A stretch of DNA of 64,000 bases from Gammaproteobacteria bacterium UBA7449 (GCA_002477465.1 DLPV01000042.1:76619-140618); one strand, 5' to 3'; numbered from the stretch's first letter, positions 34,063 through 43,762 are shown. Made by a program: numbers and translations. The notes: generated by a model not told the origin, from the letters alone.

Positions 34063-35496
34063 ATGCATATTCATATCCTTGGCATATGTGGCACATTCAT
34101 GGGCAGCCTGGCTGTTATTGCCAAGCAGCTCGGCCATCAGGTCAGCGGCAGCGATAAAAATGTTTATCCACCCATGAGTACTCAGCTGGAAGGTCTGGGC
34201 ATTGATCTTATGGAGGGCTATCACCACAGTCACTTGCAGCCCGAGCCAGACCTAGTGATTATTGGCAATGCCCTGTCACGGGGAAATTCCGCCGTGGAAT
34301 ACGTACTCAATAAAGGCCTCGTCTATACGTCGGGGCCGCAATGGTTAGCGCAGTTTGTGCTTCACGATCGCTGGGTACTTGGTGTGGCGGGCACTCATGG
34401 CAAGACCACAACCAGCGCGATGTTGGCCTGGATTCTTGAATACGCTGGCGCCAGGCCAGGCTATCTGATCGGGGGCGTGACTAATAACTTCGAGCAATCT
34501 GCGGCACTGGGCGAGTCGTCATTTTTTGTGGTTGAAGCAGACGAATACGACACCGCCTTTTTCGATAAGCGCTCGAAGTTTGTGCACTATAGGCCGCGCA
34601 GCGCAATTCTTAATAACCTTGAATTTGACCATGCAGATATCTTCGAAGATCTTGCGGCCATCGAGAAACAGTTTCACCATTTGATCAGGACTGTTCCCGG
34701 TAACGGTCTCGTCATTACGCCATACCAGGATTCCACGCTGGAGGCGGTGCTGGCTCAAGGATGCTGGACGTCTCGGCAGCAGTTCGGGCTGGACGTCCCA
34801 GAGGAGGTTTGCAATCTACTGGCAGCGAATGGCGGTGTGTTTTGGAATGCAGAGATGGCCTGCAGCCACGGGGCAGAGTTTGAGGTGGTTAAATACGGGC
34901 AGGGTTCTACAGGCCAGGTGCTAGGTCGGAGCCTGATCCAGTGGCAAATAAGCGGCAGACACAACGTCAAGAACGCGATGGCAGCCATCGCGGCGGCGCA
35001 CCATGCGGGCATCGATGTGGCCACTGCAACAGCGGCCCTGAGGGAGTTCAAGGGCGTCAAACGCCGTATGGAACTGCTAGGCAAAGTTGAAGGTGTGCAT
35101 GTGTATGATGACTTCGCACATCACCCCACAGCAATAGAGACAACCCTGGAGGGGATGGCAGCAAAACTGAAATCGGCGCCCGAACACAGTCGGCTAATCG
35201 CAGTTATTGAACCACGCTCGAACACTATGAAGCTTGGCGTTCACCAGGAAGATCTGGTTAATGCATGTCAGGCGGCGGATATGATTGTCTGGCAGAAACC
35301 AGAAAAATCCGGCATCGATTTCCAGAAGTTATTGGCGGATAGCGCCACTCCCGCCTACGCCTTTGACAGGGTTGAAGACATCGTTCGCTATTTGGAGGAG
35401 AGCAGCATGCCGGGCGACCACATTGTGGTTATGAGCAATGGTGGTTTTGATGGTATTCACCAAAAGCTTCTGCAGGCGCTAAGCTATTCCCCGTGA
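34063..35496 (+). CDS. mpl: UDP-N-acetylmuramate:L-Ala-gamma-D-Glu-meso-DAP ligase
   Basis: This 477-residue Mur-ligase family enzyme recycles murein tripeptide by ligating it to UDP-MurNAc in the cytoplasm. The start HIHILGICGTFMGSLAVIA and the ATP loop GVAGTHGKTTTSAMLAW are present. The VVEADEYDTAFFDKRSKFVHY segment and the YDDFAHHPTAI motif are characteristic of Mpl as distinct from MurC. It implies meso-diaminopimelate peptidoglycan and active cell-wall recycling, consistent with a Gram-negative. The Lon-N protein gene follows after 37 bases. Confidence 0.96.
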   Translation: MHIHILGICGTFMGSLAVIAKQLGHQVSGSDKNVYPPMSTQLEGLGIDLMEGYHHSHLQPEPDLVIIGNALSRGNSAVEYVLNKGLVYTSGPQWLAQFVLHDRWVLGVAGTHGKTTTSAMLAWILEYAGARPGYLIGGVTNNFEQSAALGESSFFVVEADEYDTAFFDKRSKFVHYRPRSAILNNLEFDHADIFEDLAAIEKQFHHLIRTVPGNGLVITPYQDSTLEAVLAQGCWTSRQQFGLDVPEEVCNLLAANGGVFWNAEMACSHGAEFEVVKYGQGSTGQVLGRSLIQWQISGRHNVKNAMAAIAAAHHAGIDVATATAALREFKGVKRRMELLGKVEGVHVYDDFAHHPTAIETTLEGMAAKLKSAPEHSRLIAVIEPRSNTMKLGVHQEDLVNACQAADMIVWQKPEKSGIDFQKLLADSATPAYAFDRVEDIVRYLEESSMPGDHIVVMSNGGFDGIHQKLLQALSYSP

Positions 35497-35533
35497 ACAC
35501 TAAACTAGGGCCTGATGGCAGGCGTATTGCCCA

Positions 35534-36172
35534 GTGACGAGCATTTCTATGAATCTTGAATCCCCACAAAACATCTCCCTGTTTCCGCTGCGTATGGTGA
35601 TGTTCCCCGGTAGCCGTCTCGATCTGCAGATTTTCGAGCGCCGCTATCTCGATCTGGTTAGTCAATGTATGCGCAATGATGCTGGCTTTGGTGTATGTCT
35701 ATTGCGTGGGGGTGAGGAAGTCGTGCGCGAGGCCAGCAGGCAAACGATTCACCGTACCGGCACCTACTGTAAAATTGTGGATTGGGATCAGTTGGATAAT
35801 GGTTTGCTTGTCATTACCATTGAGGGTCTGGCAAAATTTCGCATTTCTGATTGCTGGCAGGGCGACGGTGGGTTGCTGGAAGCCACTGTGGATTTCAGTG
35901 ACCAAGACCGCACCGGTAAAGACCCAATCCCACTGGATGACGCCTATAATGCCCTGGTAGATCTGCTGCAGAATCTTGAAAACCATCCTATGGTTGAGCA
36001 AAAAAATCTGAGCATTAATTATGACAATCTCTGGGATCTGGGCTGGCGACTGGGCGAGTTGATACCTATTGAAGTCAGCAAGAAACAACAGCTGCTTGAA
36101 ATTGATGACCCCTGGGAACGCATCAGCGCGATTGAAAAGCTGGTTGCAGACATGGCGAACGAAGCTGGATAG
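35534..36172 (+). CDS. LON peptidase substrate-binding domain protein
   Basis: This protein of about 207-212 residues consists of a Lon N-terminal (LAN/PUA-like) domain without ATPase or protease parts. It shows ISLFPLRMVMFPGSRLDLQIFERRYLDLV, GFGVCLLRGGEE and the C-terminal LGWRLGELIPI followed by QQLLEIDDPWERI, as in stand-alone family members. Function is unknown; it may bind unfolded proteins. Start can be GTG 35534 or ATG 35549. It probably shares a transcript with mpl. Confidence 0.9.
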   Translation: MTSISMNLESPQNISLFPLRMVMFPGSRLDLQIFERRYLDLVSQCMRNDAGFGVCLLRGGEEVVREASRQTIHRTGTYCKIVDWDQLDNGLLVITIEGLAKFRISDCWQGDGGLLEATVDFSDQDRTGKDPIPLDDAYNALVDLLQNLENHPMVEQKNLSINYDNLWDLGWRLGELIPIEVSKKQQLLEIDDPWERISAIEKLVADMANEAG

Positions 36173-36315
36173 GGCGCGTTTTAAGGGTGCCACCCTTTAT
36201 TTTCTACCTAAATACTGGCTTCGGCTTCAACGCTTGGCGCATAATGCCTGTCCGATTTAGCTGAAGTAACATAAAACACGAACTCCAGTATTTGTGTCCA
36301 TACACAAGGCAGTCC

Positions 36316-36495
36316 ATGCTCTCAGAATTGATTGATGCTTCCGGTTGGAGCCACGAGCAATGGTTGGCGATGAGTATCCTCGCCTTTATCGTGGTGACAC
36401 TTATTGTCGTCATGTCCCGGATGATCAAGCTGGTTAAAATGTCTAGACGCAAGACTTATCAGCCGAACCTGCGTCCTCTACGCCGTCGCAGGTAG
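36316..36495 (+). CDS. Small single-pass membrane protein
   Basis: This 59-residue protein has one strong membrane segment (WLAMSILAFIVVTLIVVMS, about residues 17-35) and a very basic cytoplasmic tail ending in RPLRRRR. AAGG lies about eight bases before the ATG. I do not recognise a family. The protease gene begins four bases after its stop, so the two are probably co-transcribed. Confidence 0.55.
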   Translation: MLSELIDASGWSHEQWLAMSILAFIVVTLIVVMSRMIKLVKMSRRKTYQPNLRPLRRRR

Positions 36496-36499
36496 CTGC

Positions 36500-37333
36500 A
36501 TGATCCGATTATCAACTTCCCTCGATATCGTCAGTAAGGCGCTCCTTGGATTAGTCACGCTGACCGTATTCAGCAGCTATGGCATTATTGTGCGGCATGA
36601 TGTGGGTCAATCCGAATATGAAACTCGTGGCACCGAATACCCTTCAATATTTTTTCTGGAACGACAGGGCAGTCGGAAAGTATGTGTCGCAACCCTGATA
36701 CATCCCCAGTGGGCCTTAACAGCGGCGCACTGCGCGGAAGAGACCATGCTGGACGCAACCGTCGAGGCGGGGCGTCGCTTCGGAGTACGCCTGGCAGGGG
36801 AAAACCGTGAAATTGATCAGGTAATCAAGCATCCTCAATACCAGCCCGGTGCTGCGGATGATGTCGATCTCGCATTGCTGCGATTTCGAACGCCAAGCGC
36901 GTTTCCCAGGCCGGTCCCTCTGAATTTTGGAACCGATGAATTCGACCAGATAGTCACAATCGTGGGTTGGGGCTACTTTGGCGTTGGCACTCTGGGCAGA
37001 CAGTATGATGATGGTCGTATGCGGCATGCCACCAATCGAATCAGCCGGGCTGATCGCTATTTGCGATTCGTCTTCGATGACCCCAGGGACCAGAGTGCTG
37101 AGAGTCTGCCAACTGAAGGTACATTGGGCTTGGGCGACAGCGGCGGACCGGCGCTGATGGCAACGAACAGCGGTCAGCGACTGGTCGGCATTGCTGTTGG
37201 TCAGATAACAGGGCCCAATTATGAAGAAGAAACCCAGGGGCGTTACGGCGCCGTCGCGATCTATGAACGCCTTTCCTCACATATTGAGTGGATCGAAACG
37301 GTGATAGGCAGTAAAGCCCCCTTTGACAGTTAG
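36500..37333 (+). CDS. Exported trypsin-like serine protease (S1 family)
   Basis: This 277-residue protein has a hydrophobic N-terminal segment (ALLGLVTLTVFSSYGII) that can serve as signal peptide or anchor. The S1 triad is complete, with H77 in LTAAHC, D123 in DDVDLALLRF and S214 in GLGDSGGPAL. Residue 208 onward (TLGLGDSGG) lacks the classic aspartate six before the serine, so trypsin-like specificity is not assured. It probably acts in the periplasm or outside the cell. It follows the small membrane protein gene by four bases. Confidence 0.9.
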   Translation: MIRLSTSLDIVSKALLGLVTLTVFSSYGIIVRHDVGQSEYETRGTEYPSIFFLERQGSRKVCVATLIHPQWALTAAHCAEETMLDATVEAGRRFGVRLAGENREIDQVIKHPQYQPGAADDVDLALLRFRTPSAFPRPVPLNFGTDEFDQIVTIVGWGYFGVGTLGRQYDDGRMRHATNRISRADRYLRFVFDDPRDQSAESLPTEGTLGLGDSGGPALMATNSGQRLVGIAVGQITGPNYEEETQGRYGAVAIYERLSSHIEWIETVIGSKAPFDS

Positions 37334-37359
37334 ACAAAATATGGAAAATATCAAATATC

Positions 37360-38097
37360 ATGATTAGAAAACTCTTGATTAGTCTATTACTGCTGGTAGT
37401 CCTTGCAGTAGGTGCCACGTTTCTCTATTTGGATCGCATTGTAACCACCGGCATTGAAGTTGTCGGATCCTAGGTATTGGGAACTAAAGTGACGGTGGCG
37501 TCAGTTACGATTTCGCCACTTAATGGCATCGGGTCGATTTCCGGCCTGGAAATCAGAAACCCTGAAGGCTTCGATTCTGATTATATTTTTCAACTTGAGC
37601 AGGTAGAAGTGAGTCTGAATGCCGCGTCTCTCTTGTCCGATGTGATCGAGATCGAGTCAATCATCATTACCCAGCCGGAGATCACCTACGAGACTCGCAT
37701 AACCACTGATAATGTTCGTGCTCTGCTCGAAAACATTGGCGGCAGTGGTGGTGAGACAGCGACCGCTGATAGCGAGGCTGGTAAAGAACTGTTTATCCGA
37801 GATTTTCGTTTGCTTGGCCCGCAAGTGAATCTTGTTGCGGCAGTAGCCAGCGCACCGATCTCTCTCCCCGACATTGAATTAACGGATATAGGAACCGAAG
37901 ACAATGCCGCAACCGTCGCCCAGGTGCTTGAAGTTGTGTTGTCTGCACTCAGGCGCATGATTCTTGAGGCGGAACTCCCGGGTCTCGACATGTTGCGCGA
38001 GGGCTTAGAGAATCGCCTGCAGGATGGCATTGAGGAAGCCGAAGAGGTGGTTGAGGATCTTGGTAACCGACTGCGCGGCATTTTGGATCCTAACTAG
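37360..38097 (+). pseudogene. AsmA-like envelope protein, interrupted by an in-frame TAG
   Basis: From ATG 37360 the frame begins MIRKLLISLLLLVVLAVGATFLYLDRIV, a membrane anchor, and reaches VVGS before TAG at 37471-37473. The same frame continues VLGTKVTVASVTISPLNGIGSISGLEIRNPEGF for another 207 codons to 38097. In relatives the anchor and this segment are continuous, usually with a polar residue such as glutamine at the break. One base change (CAG to TAG) would explain it. The downstream part resembles short AsmA/DUF748-like beta-rich proteins of the envelope; function unknown. The 3' end overlaps the convergent YdcF gene by three bases. Confidence 0.72.
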
Positions 38098-38924
38098 GCG
38101 TCGCTTTCTATTCCACACGCATTCTGATCGCCTGGCAGCAGGCGGTCGGTGCGGCCGGTTATGCGGTAGGCCAGCAGGCCTACCCATTCACGGATGGCCG
38201 TTTCTAGCGTACGGAGATTGCCGGAAAAACGGTAGTTGACCCGCAGCAGCTCGTCCTTTTCAGAGTAATGGTCGACCGGGTATGGGGTTACCGGCCATCC
38301 GACCTTGCAGAAGACCCCAACTGCGCGCGGCATATGAAAGGCCGATGTGATCAGTATCCATTCTTCCCCCGCCTGGGGATTTAGCAGCGTCTTGCTGTGT
38401 AAAGCATTCTCCGCTGTATTGCGTGATTCGCTTTCATAGATAATCGCGCGTTCCCCCATATCCAGTTGCTCAAACAGAAACCGGGTATAGTCTGCTTCCT
38501 TGTAGGCTTGTTCAGTTATCGACCCGCTGCCACCGGTAAACACCAGCTGTGCATCTGGATAAAGGTTGGCCAGATACATAAACGCGGTGAGACGCTCGGC
38601 AGCATCACCAATTTCGGTTTGGCCCCAAGTGTCTGAGAGTGCAGGATTGACGGCACCGCCCAGCACAATCACGCCCGCGGGGCTCATAGGTAGTGCGGCA
38701 TTGGCCGCAAAGCGATTCTCCAGGGGATAGATAAGCCACTCGCCCAGTGGCAGGGTTCCAACTAGCAGCAAGAGCAACGCTGTGAGCGAGAGGAAGAATC
38801 TCGACATTTTTTGCCATCCAGCGATCAGGCTGAGCCAGGCGGCCATGCCAAGTGTAACCAAAAGGCTGCCTGGGGTGATCAAGGCCCAGACTATTTTTGA
38901 GGCAAAAAAGAAAACACTTTCCAT
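38094..38924 (-). CDS. YdcF/ElyC-family membrane protein (DUF218)
   Basis: This 276-residue protein has two N-terminal membrane segments (residues about 5-35 and 40-60) and a periplasmic DUF218 domain. That domain opens GVIVLGGAVNPALSD and contains LVFTGGSGSI, ESRNTAENAL and LITSAFHMPRAVGVF. ElyC and SanA, relatives in E. coli, influence envelope integrity and peptidoglycan synthesis; the biochemical activity is unsettled. It stands alone on its strand. Confidence 0.9.
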   Translation of the reverse strand: MESVFFFASKIVWALITPGSLLVTLGMAAWLSLIAGWQKMSRFFLSLTALLLLLVGTLPLGEWLIYPLENRFAANAALPMSPAGVIVLGGAVNPALSDTWGQTEIGDAAERLTAFMYLANLYPDAQLVFTGGSGSITEQAYKEADYTRFLFEQLDMGERAIIYESESRNTAENALHSKTLLNPQAGEEWILITSAFHMPRAVGVFCKVGWPVTPYPVDHYSEKDELLRVNYRFSGNLRTLETAIREWVGLLAYRITGRTDRLLPGDQNACGIESDA

Positions 38925-39106
38925 AGACTAGTTGATCGACACTAAGGCATTGAATATTAATCTAATTTTAGAAAGCGGGCTTGTTTGGCAGATACGCAAA
39001 GGAATTCGACTGTGGGTTAGAAACGGCGGTTGAATTTGCTACCATCCTGACTTGGTTAATTTTTCAAGTTTTCCAGATTTATACCCATTCTCAGGAGTTA
39101 ATAGAC

Positions 39107-39586
39107 ATGGCAATTCAGGTAGGCGACAAGATTCCGACAGCGACCTTCAATGTAATGACTGCGGATGGTCCGCAGGGTATGTCTTCGGATGAGATTTTTG
39201 CTGGCAAGAAGGTCGTATTCTTTGCTGTTCCTGGTGCATTTACGCCGGGTTGTTCCATGACGCATCTGCCTGGATTCGTTGTGCAGGCCGATTCCATTAA
39301 GGCCAAAGGGGTGGATACAATTGCTTGCATGTCAGTAAACGATGCCTTCGTGATGGGTAGTTGGGGCCAGGCCCAAAATGCAGATGAAATTCTCATGCTG
39401 GCCGATGGCAATGCGGAATTCACCAAGGCCATAGGCATGGAATTAGATGCCAGTGGTTTCGGTATGGGGACTCGCAGCCAGCGGTTTGGCATGATCGTGG
39501 AAGACGGCACCGTGACCTATGTGGGCATAGAAGCGCCTGGTGAGATCAAGGCGAGCTCTGCTGAAACCATGCTGGAACAATTGTAA
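39107..39586 (+). CDS. Peroxiredoxin, Prx5/AhpE-like type
   Basis: This 159-residue cytoplasmic peroxiredoxin of the Prx5 class has its peroxidatic cysteine at C49 in VPGAFTPGCSMTHLPGF. Family members reduce hydroperoxides using glutathione/glutaredoxin or thioredoxin. The only other cysteine, in IACMSVND, is in the position seen in glutathione-dependent members, so a resolving partner may come from outside. CAGGAG lies nine bases before the ATG at 39107; a longer frame from 38981 is not family-like. It is one of three peroxiredoxins in the window. Confidence 0.94.
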   Translation: MAIQVGDKIPTATFNVMTADGPQGMSSDEIFAGKKVVFFAVPGAFTPGCSMTHLPGFVVQADSIKAKGVDTIACMSVNDAFVMGSWGQAQNADEILMLADGNAEFTKAIGMELDASGFGMGTRSQRFGMIVEDGTVTYVGIEAPGEIKASSAETMLEQL

Positions 39587-39649
39587 GTAGATTTTTTACC
39601 TCGAAAGCGCCATGTAACCCATAAAAACAATAACTAGAGGGAAGCTGTC

Positions 39650-40360
39650 ATGATTACTCAACATCTCGATTACTTTGATGGTGATACGGTGCTGGAAGCC
39701 TACGTGGCTTATGAAGAGACCGATGTGCAGAAGCCGCTGGTGTTGATTGCACATGATTGGAGTGGTCGCCGTGAATCTGCCTGCAACGCAGCAGAACGCA
39801 TTGCTGCGATGGGCTACGTAGGCTTCGCCCTCGATATGTATGGCAAGGGCGTGTTTGGCTCAGATGGTGATACCGAGGGCAACGCCGCCTTGATGAACCC
39901 GTTTGCCTCAGATCGGGCTCTGCTGAGGCAGCGCGTTCGTGCTGCCCTGGTGGCGGGCCGCAACGTGCCACAGGTTGATCCAACCCGAGTCGCTGCTATG
40001 GGTTACTGTTTCGGCGGTATGTGTGTGCTGGAGCTGGCTCGCGCTGGCGCCGATGTGCTGGGTGTTGTATCAATTCACGGTATCCTTGCTGCGTCTGAGC
40101 TTGCCAATGAGGCAGTCCGTGCCAAGGTCCTTTGTCTCCATGGGCACGATGATCCCATGGTGCCACCCGATCAGGTACTGGAATTTGAAACCGAAATGAC
40201 GAAGGCTGGGGTCGACTGGCAGCTACATGCCTATGGCGGCACCATGCATGCTTTCACCCACGCGGGAGCAAACAATCCGGAATTTGGCACGGTCTACAAT
40301 CAGGTCGCTGAGAAGCGCTGCTACCAGTCACTGGAAAACTTCCTGGCCGAGATATTCTGA
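39650..40360 (+). CDS. Dienelactone hydrolase family protein
   Basis: This 236-residue alpha/beta hydrolase has the cysteine nucleophile C120 in MGYCFGGMCVLE, the acid in HGHDDPMVPP and histidine in GTMHAFTH, the Cys-Asp-His triad of the DLH family. The classic reaction is hydrolysis of dienelactone to maleylacetate, but no aromatic-degradation genes are nearby, so a broader esterase role is likely. The gene follows the Prx5 gene by 63 bases and precedes the transporter by 83 bases. Confidence 0.92.
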   Translation: MITQHLDYFDGDTVLEAYVAYEETDVQKPLVLIAHDWSGRRESACNAAERIAAMGYVGFALDMYGKGVFGSDGDTEGNAALMNPFASDRALLRQRVRAALVAGRNVPQVDPTRVAAMGYCFGGMCVLELARAGADVLGVVSIHGILAASELANEAVRAKVLCLHGHDDPMVPPDQVLEFETEMTKAGVDWQLHAYGGTMHAFTHAGANNPEFGTVYNQVAEKRCYQSLENFLAEIF

Positions 40361-40443
40361 CCTTGCCGAGACCCTCTGAAAAGTCACCACCTGCTATTGC
40401 TACCGGTGGCCCAGTCTAAATCGACCCAGCACAAGGAAGTCCC

Positions 40444-42138
40444 ATGACCGCGACCAATGAAATCCTGGAAGAGAACGAGGGCGTACCCCTGCGCAGCAAG
40501 ATTGGCCTGTGGCTGGGACCTGCTGTTTTCCTGTCGATGCTACTCTTTGTAGAGCTGGACCCGAGCAATCCCCTGGTAACCAGGATGGCTGCGGTGATCC
40601 TGTGGATGGCAATCTGGTGGATGACGGAAGCGATCCCGCTGGCAGCGACCGCGCTGTTACCAATACTGCTGTTTCCGTTTCTGGGGATCATGAGAGGGCG
40701 GGAAATCAGCGCAGGCGGTCGCGTTGATCTGAGCACTGCCACCTTCCAGGATGGGTTCAGTGTTCGCGATTTCGATGTCATCTTCCCCAATGTGGCGAAC
40801 CAGTACATGGATTGGATTATCCTGTTATTCATGGGTGGCTTTATCATTGCCGTCGCGGTTGAAAAGTGGAATCTGCACAAACGCATTGCGCTCAATATTT
40901 TGGCAGTCGTGGGCGGCCAACCCCATCGCCTGGTGCTAGGCTTTATGCTTGCGACGGGCTTTCTTTCGATGTGGCTGTCCAATACTGCAACCGCGCTGAT
41001 GATGATGCCCATGGGCATGTCCCTGATTCTACTGTACGAAGAGCTGAACGCAGGGGCAGTGCAGCGCGGTGAAACTGTGGATGCCAGAGCACCCAATTTT
41101 TCCCTGACCCTGCTACTGGGAATTGCCTATTCTGCGTCGATTGGTGGTTTCGCTACCCTGATTGGCACACCACCCAATGGCGTGCTGGTGACTCAGTTAC
41201 CCCAGCTATTTCCAGAGGCGCCTGACCTGACATTTTCTACCTGGATGATGTTTGCCTTGCCCATGAGTGCGGTTTATATGGTGCTGGCTTGGTTGCTTCT
41301 GACCCGGTTGGTTTATCCCCTGCCTACTTCCACGCCCTTTAGCGGACGAGACTTTATCCACAATGAGCTGCGCAAACTCGGCCCCATTAGCGTCGAAGAA
41401 AGACGGGTGCTGGTGGTATTCGTCGCCTTTGCGGTTTTGCTAATAACGCGCAAGGAGCGTCTGTTTGGAGCTGAGGTTGATATATTCGGTTGGAGTTACT
41501 ATCTGGATAATCTGCTCAGAGCCATGGGTTCGCAGCCAGTAGGGACTCTAATCGATGACGGTACTGTCTCCATCGGCATGGCGCTGACTCTCTTCATGAT
41601 ACCTGCTGGGAAGGCGATCGGCGGTAGACTGCTGGATTGGGATGATGCCAAGAAAATTCCCTGGGGCATCCTGCTGCTGTTTGGTGGTGGTCTTGCGATT
41701 GCAAAAGGATTTACAACTTCAGGCCTATCTGGCTATATCGCGGCCCAATTGCAGACTTGGCTGGGTGATGCGAGTCCGTTCGTTATCGTAGTGAGCACTG
41801 TGGGAATTATCACCGGTTTGACGGAGGTCGCCTCTAATACCGCAACGATTTCACTGTCGCTGCCGATAATGGCAAGCCTGTCCCAGGCTATCGAAGCGCA
41901 CCCCTTGCTGTTGCTGATTCCGACCACTGTCGCTGCTTCCTGCGCGTTCATGTTGCCAGTTTCCACTCCCCCAAATGCCATAGTGTATGGTTCCGGGCGC
42001 ATTCCCATCATGAAAATGGTGATCGCTGGAGTGTGGTTGGATGTTTTGTCTGTTGTCCTGCTAACTGCTTTTGTCTATACGCTCGGTCACCTGGCATTTG
42101 GGGTTTTGGACGGTTTTCCAGCCTGGGCTGCTCAATAA
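40444..42138 (+). CDS. SLC13/DASS-family sodium-coupled anion transporter
   Basis: This 564-residue permease has about eleven membrane segments and the two Ser-Asn-Thr signatures of the divalent anion:Na+ symporter family. These are LSMWLSNTATALMMMPM near residue 182 and TEVASNTATISLSLP near residue 463. The C-terminal PVSTPPNAIVYGSG segment is also conserved. Substrates in the family are dicarboxylates, citrate or sulfate. No metabolic neighbour decides between them. It is probably transcribed alone. Confidence 0.92.
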   Translation: MTATNEILEENEGVPLRSKIGLWLGPAVFLSMLLFVELDPSNPLVTRMAAVILWMAIWWMTEAIPLAATALLPILLFPFLGIMRGREISAGGRVDLSTATFQDGFSVRDFDVIFPNVANQYMDWIILLFMGGFIIAVAVEKWNLHKRIALNILAVVGGQPHRLVLGFMLATGFLSMWLSNTATALMMMPMGMSLILLYEELNAGAVQRGETVDARAPNFSLTLLLGIAYSASIGGFATLIGTPPNGVLVTQLPQLFPEAPDLTFSTWMMFALPMSAVYMVLAWLLLTRLVYPLPTSTPFSGRDFIHNELRKLGPISVEERRVLVVFVAFAVLLITRKERLFGAEVDIFGWSYYLDNLLRAMGSQPVGTLIDDGTVSIGMALTLFMIPAGKAIGGRLLDWDDAKKIPWGILLLFGGGLAIAKGFTTSGLSGYIAAQLQTWLGDASPFVIVVSTVGIITGLTEVASNTATISLSLPIMASLSQAIEAHPLLLLIPTTVAASCAFMLPVSTPPNAIVYGSGRIPIMKMVIAGVWLDVLSVVLLTAFVYTLGHLAFGVLDGFPAWAAQ

Positions 42139-42373
42139 TTCACCATTCGCGAGCCAGTTTCCGAATTAGGCACAATTCGCAAAATGCAGTTGCAGGTGGT
42201 TTGACCAAATCGCCTTTATGCTAATGTCTGATACAGGCTTTCGTGAAATATGCTCAAGCATAGAGATGTCGCTGGAGCCCAGGTAATCAGAGGCCTCTAT
42301 GAAAAATCGAGTAACGAACCAATAAAAAGAAGCTGACTTCGGGCAACGCGCCTTTATCCTAGAATCACACGCT

Positions 42374-43060
42374 ATGAATGATAAACAGCCTATCAAGGAC
42401 ATACAGAACGACCCCTGTCCTGCCGGCGACGACAATTGCCCTAACCTGTCAGAAGCAGAACGCCTGCGGGAAGAGGTCAAACAGTTGTCGGCTATGGTGC
42501 GCACGGATGAGCTTACCGGGCTGTTTAATTATCGCTATTTTTATCAGGCGTTGGGCCTGGAAATGGAACGTACCCGCCGATCCGGTCAGTCAGTTTGTTT
42601 GATTATGTGCGACCTGGACCATTTCAAGGATATCAACGATGTTCATGGGCATGAAGTCGGTAACTTGGTGTTAAGCCATGTCGCTGACTTGGTCCGCAAG
42701 ACTATCCGTCGTCTTGATATTCCCTGTCGCTTTGGAGGCGAAGAGTTTGCCATTATCCTGCCCGATACCAAGCTCCGCCACGGCGTGCGATTCGCCAATC
42801 GACTGCGCCTTATTGTTGAAAACTCTCCGGTTAAATCTGGTGGCATGATGCTGGGAATCCAGGCCAGTTTCGGGGTAGACATTTACAAGCGCAGTGGCCA
42901 TTTCACTGAAAGAGAATTCGTTGAAAGCGTTGACTCCTTTCTGTATCAGGCGAAGAGTGAGGGGCGCAACAGAGTTTGTCATGCGCCATACGCGAAGAAA
43001 GATGAAGTTCCCGTCGACGAAACAGATGCCTTGATTGGCGGAATTGATAAAGACGAATAG
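42374..43060 (+). CDS. GGDEF diguanylate cyclase (PleD-type core)
   Basis: This 228-residue soluble protein makes cyclic di-GMP from two GTP. The GGDEF domain (about residues 42-210) has the DELTGLFNYR start, the metal-binding DLDHFKDIND and the active site GGEEF at 121-125. The product-inhibition site RRLD lies at 112-115, arranged as in PleD. The short N-terminal part is helical and rich in D, C and E (DPCPAGDDNC) and lacks a receiver, PAS or membrane domain, so the input signal is unclear. The convergent NUDIX gene follows. Confidence 0.93.
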   Translation: MNDKQPIKDIQNDPCPAGDDNCPNLSEAERLREEVKQLSAMVRTDELTGLFNYRYFYQALGLEMERTRRSGQSVCLIMCDLDHFKDINDVHGHEVGNLVLSHVADLVRKTIRRLDIPCRFGGEEFAIILPDTKLRHGVRFANRLRLIVENSPVKSGGMMLGIQASFGVDIYKRSGHFTEREFVESVDSFLYQAKSEGRNRVCHAPYAKKDEVPVDETDALIGGIDKDE

Positions 43061-43075
43061 GCTACTGGCTGGATT

Positions 43076-43702
43076 CTAAACCTCACGCGCAAGATGATAC
43101 AGTATCGCTGCTGTTGCCCCCCATATTCGATACTCACCATAGTTTAGTTCCAGCACGGCACGTTTTTCATTTTTGTAGTTAACGTAGGCATGCTGATAGG
43201 CATCAGGATCAAGCACCAGATCCAATGGTGCTTCAAAGATATCTGCGACCTCAATTGGGCAGGGCACAAATTCCAGGTCTTGTTCTATCAACCCCACAAC
43301 GGGAGTGACTCGATACCCTGATGGCATGGCCATCTCACCTATGGGCCCAAGCACTTCAACATGCTGGGGGTGTAAGCCAATTTCTTCATGGCTCTCTCTG
43401 AGCGCAGTAGCAGCCTCATCGACATCCTGTGTTTCAGCTGTGCCACCCGGCAGGCTGATTTGACCGGGGTGACTCTTCAAATTTGCAGAGCGAACCGTCA
43501 GCACTATGTGGCTTTCAGAATCGGCGTTAACTCGGGTCACAGGAATTAATACGGCAGCCCTGCGTAAATTTTTCCGGTCCTTGTCTGAGAGTCGATTCAC
43601 CGACTCATCCGGATGTGCAATGGGTTGCTGCACTTTCGCTTTCTCACTTTCAAAGAATTGGAGCAAATCTTCGAAGCGCTGTGATGATTTAGTAGGAGCC
43701 AT
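43076..43702 (-). CDS. NUDIX hydrolase, CoA pyrophosphatase type
   Basis: This protein of 208 residues contains a NUDIX box in SLPGGTAETQ and ATALRESHEEIGL, preceded by the family's ISLPGG entry and followed by MPSGYRVTPVVGLI. This pattern marks the NudL/CoA diphosphatase branch, which splits CoA to 4'-phosphopantetheine and ADP. The box has serine after RE where a hydrophobic residue is usual. I chose ATG 43702 because AGGA lies six bases upstream; the longer frame from 43903 overlaps the terminator and receptor gene. Confidence 0.9.
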   Translation of the reverse strand: MAPTKSSQRFEDLLQFFESEKAKVQQPIAHPDESVNRLSDKDRKNLRRAAVLIPVTRVNADSESHIVLTVRSANLKSHPGQISLPGGTAETQDVDEAATALRESHEEIGLHPQHVEVLGPIGEMAMPSGYRVTPVVGLIEQDLEFVPCPIEVADIFEAPLDLVLDPDAYQHAYVNYKNEKRAVLELNYGEYRIWGATAAILYHLAREV

Positions 43703-43734
43703 ATTTATCCTGTCGGCATAAAAGTTAAATATAT

Positions 43735-43762
43735 AAAAATGCCGGCACAGGCCGGCATTTTT
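43735..43762. terminator. Strong bidirectional terminator after the TonB receptor gene
   Basis: A 12-bp perfect stem (AAAAATGCCGGC with GCCGGCATTTTT) and a 4-base ACAG loop lie 44 bases past the receptor stop on the minus strand. A-run and T-run flank the GC core on both sides. Confidence 0.92.

Noticed and set aside
40416..41096. Minus-strand open frame of 226 codons
   Set aside because: Antisense to the SLC13 transporter gene; serine- and arginine-rich nonsense-like composition.
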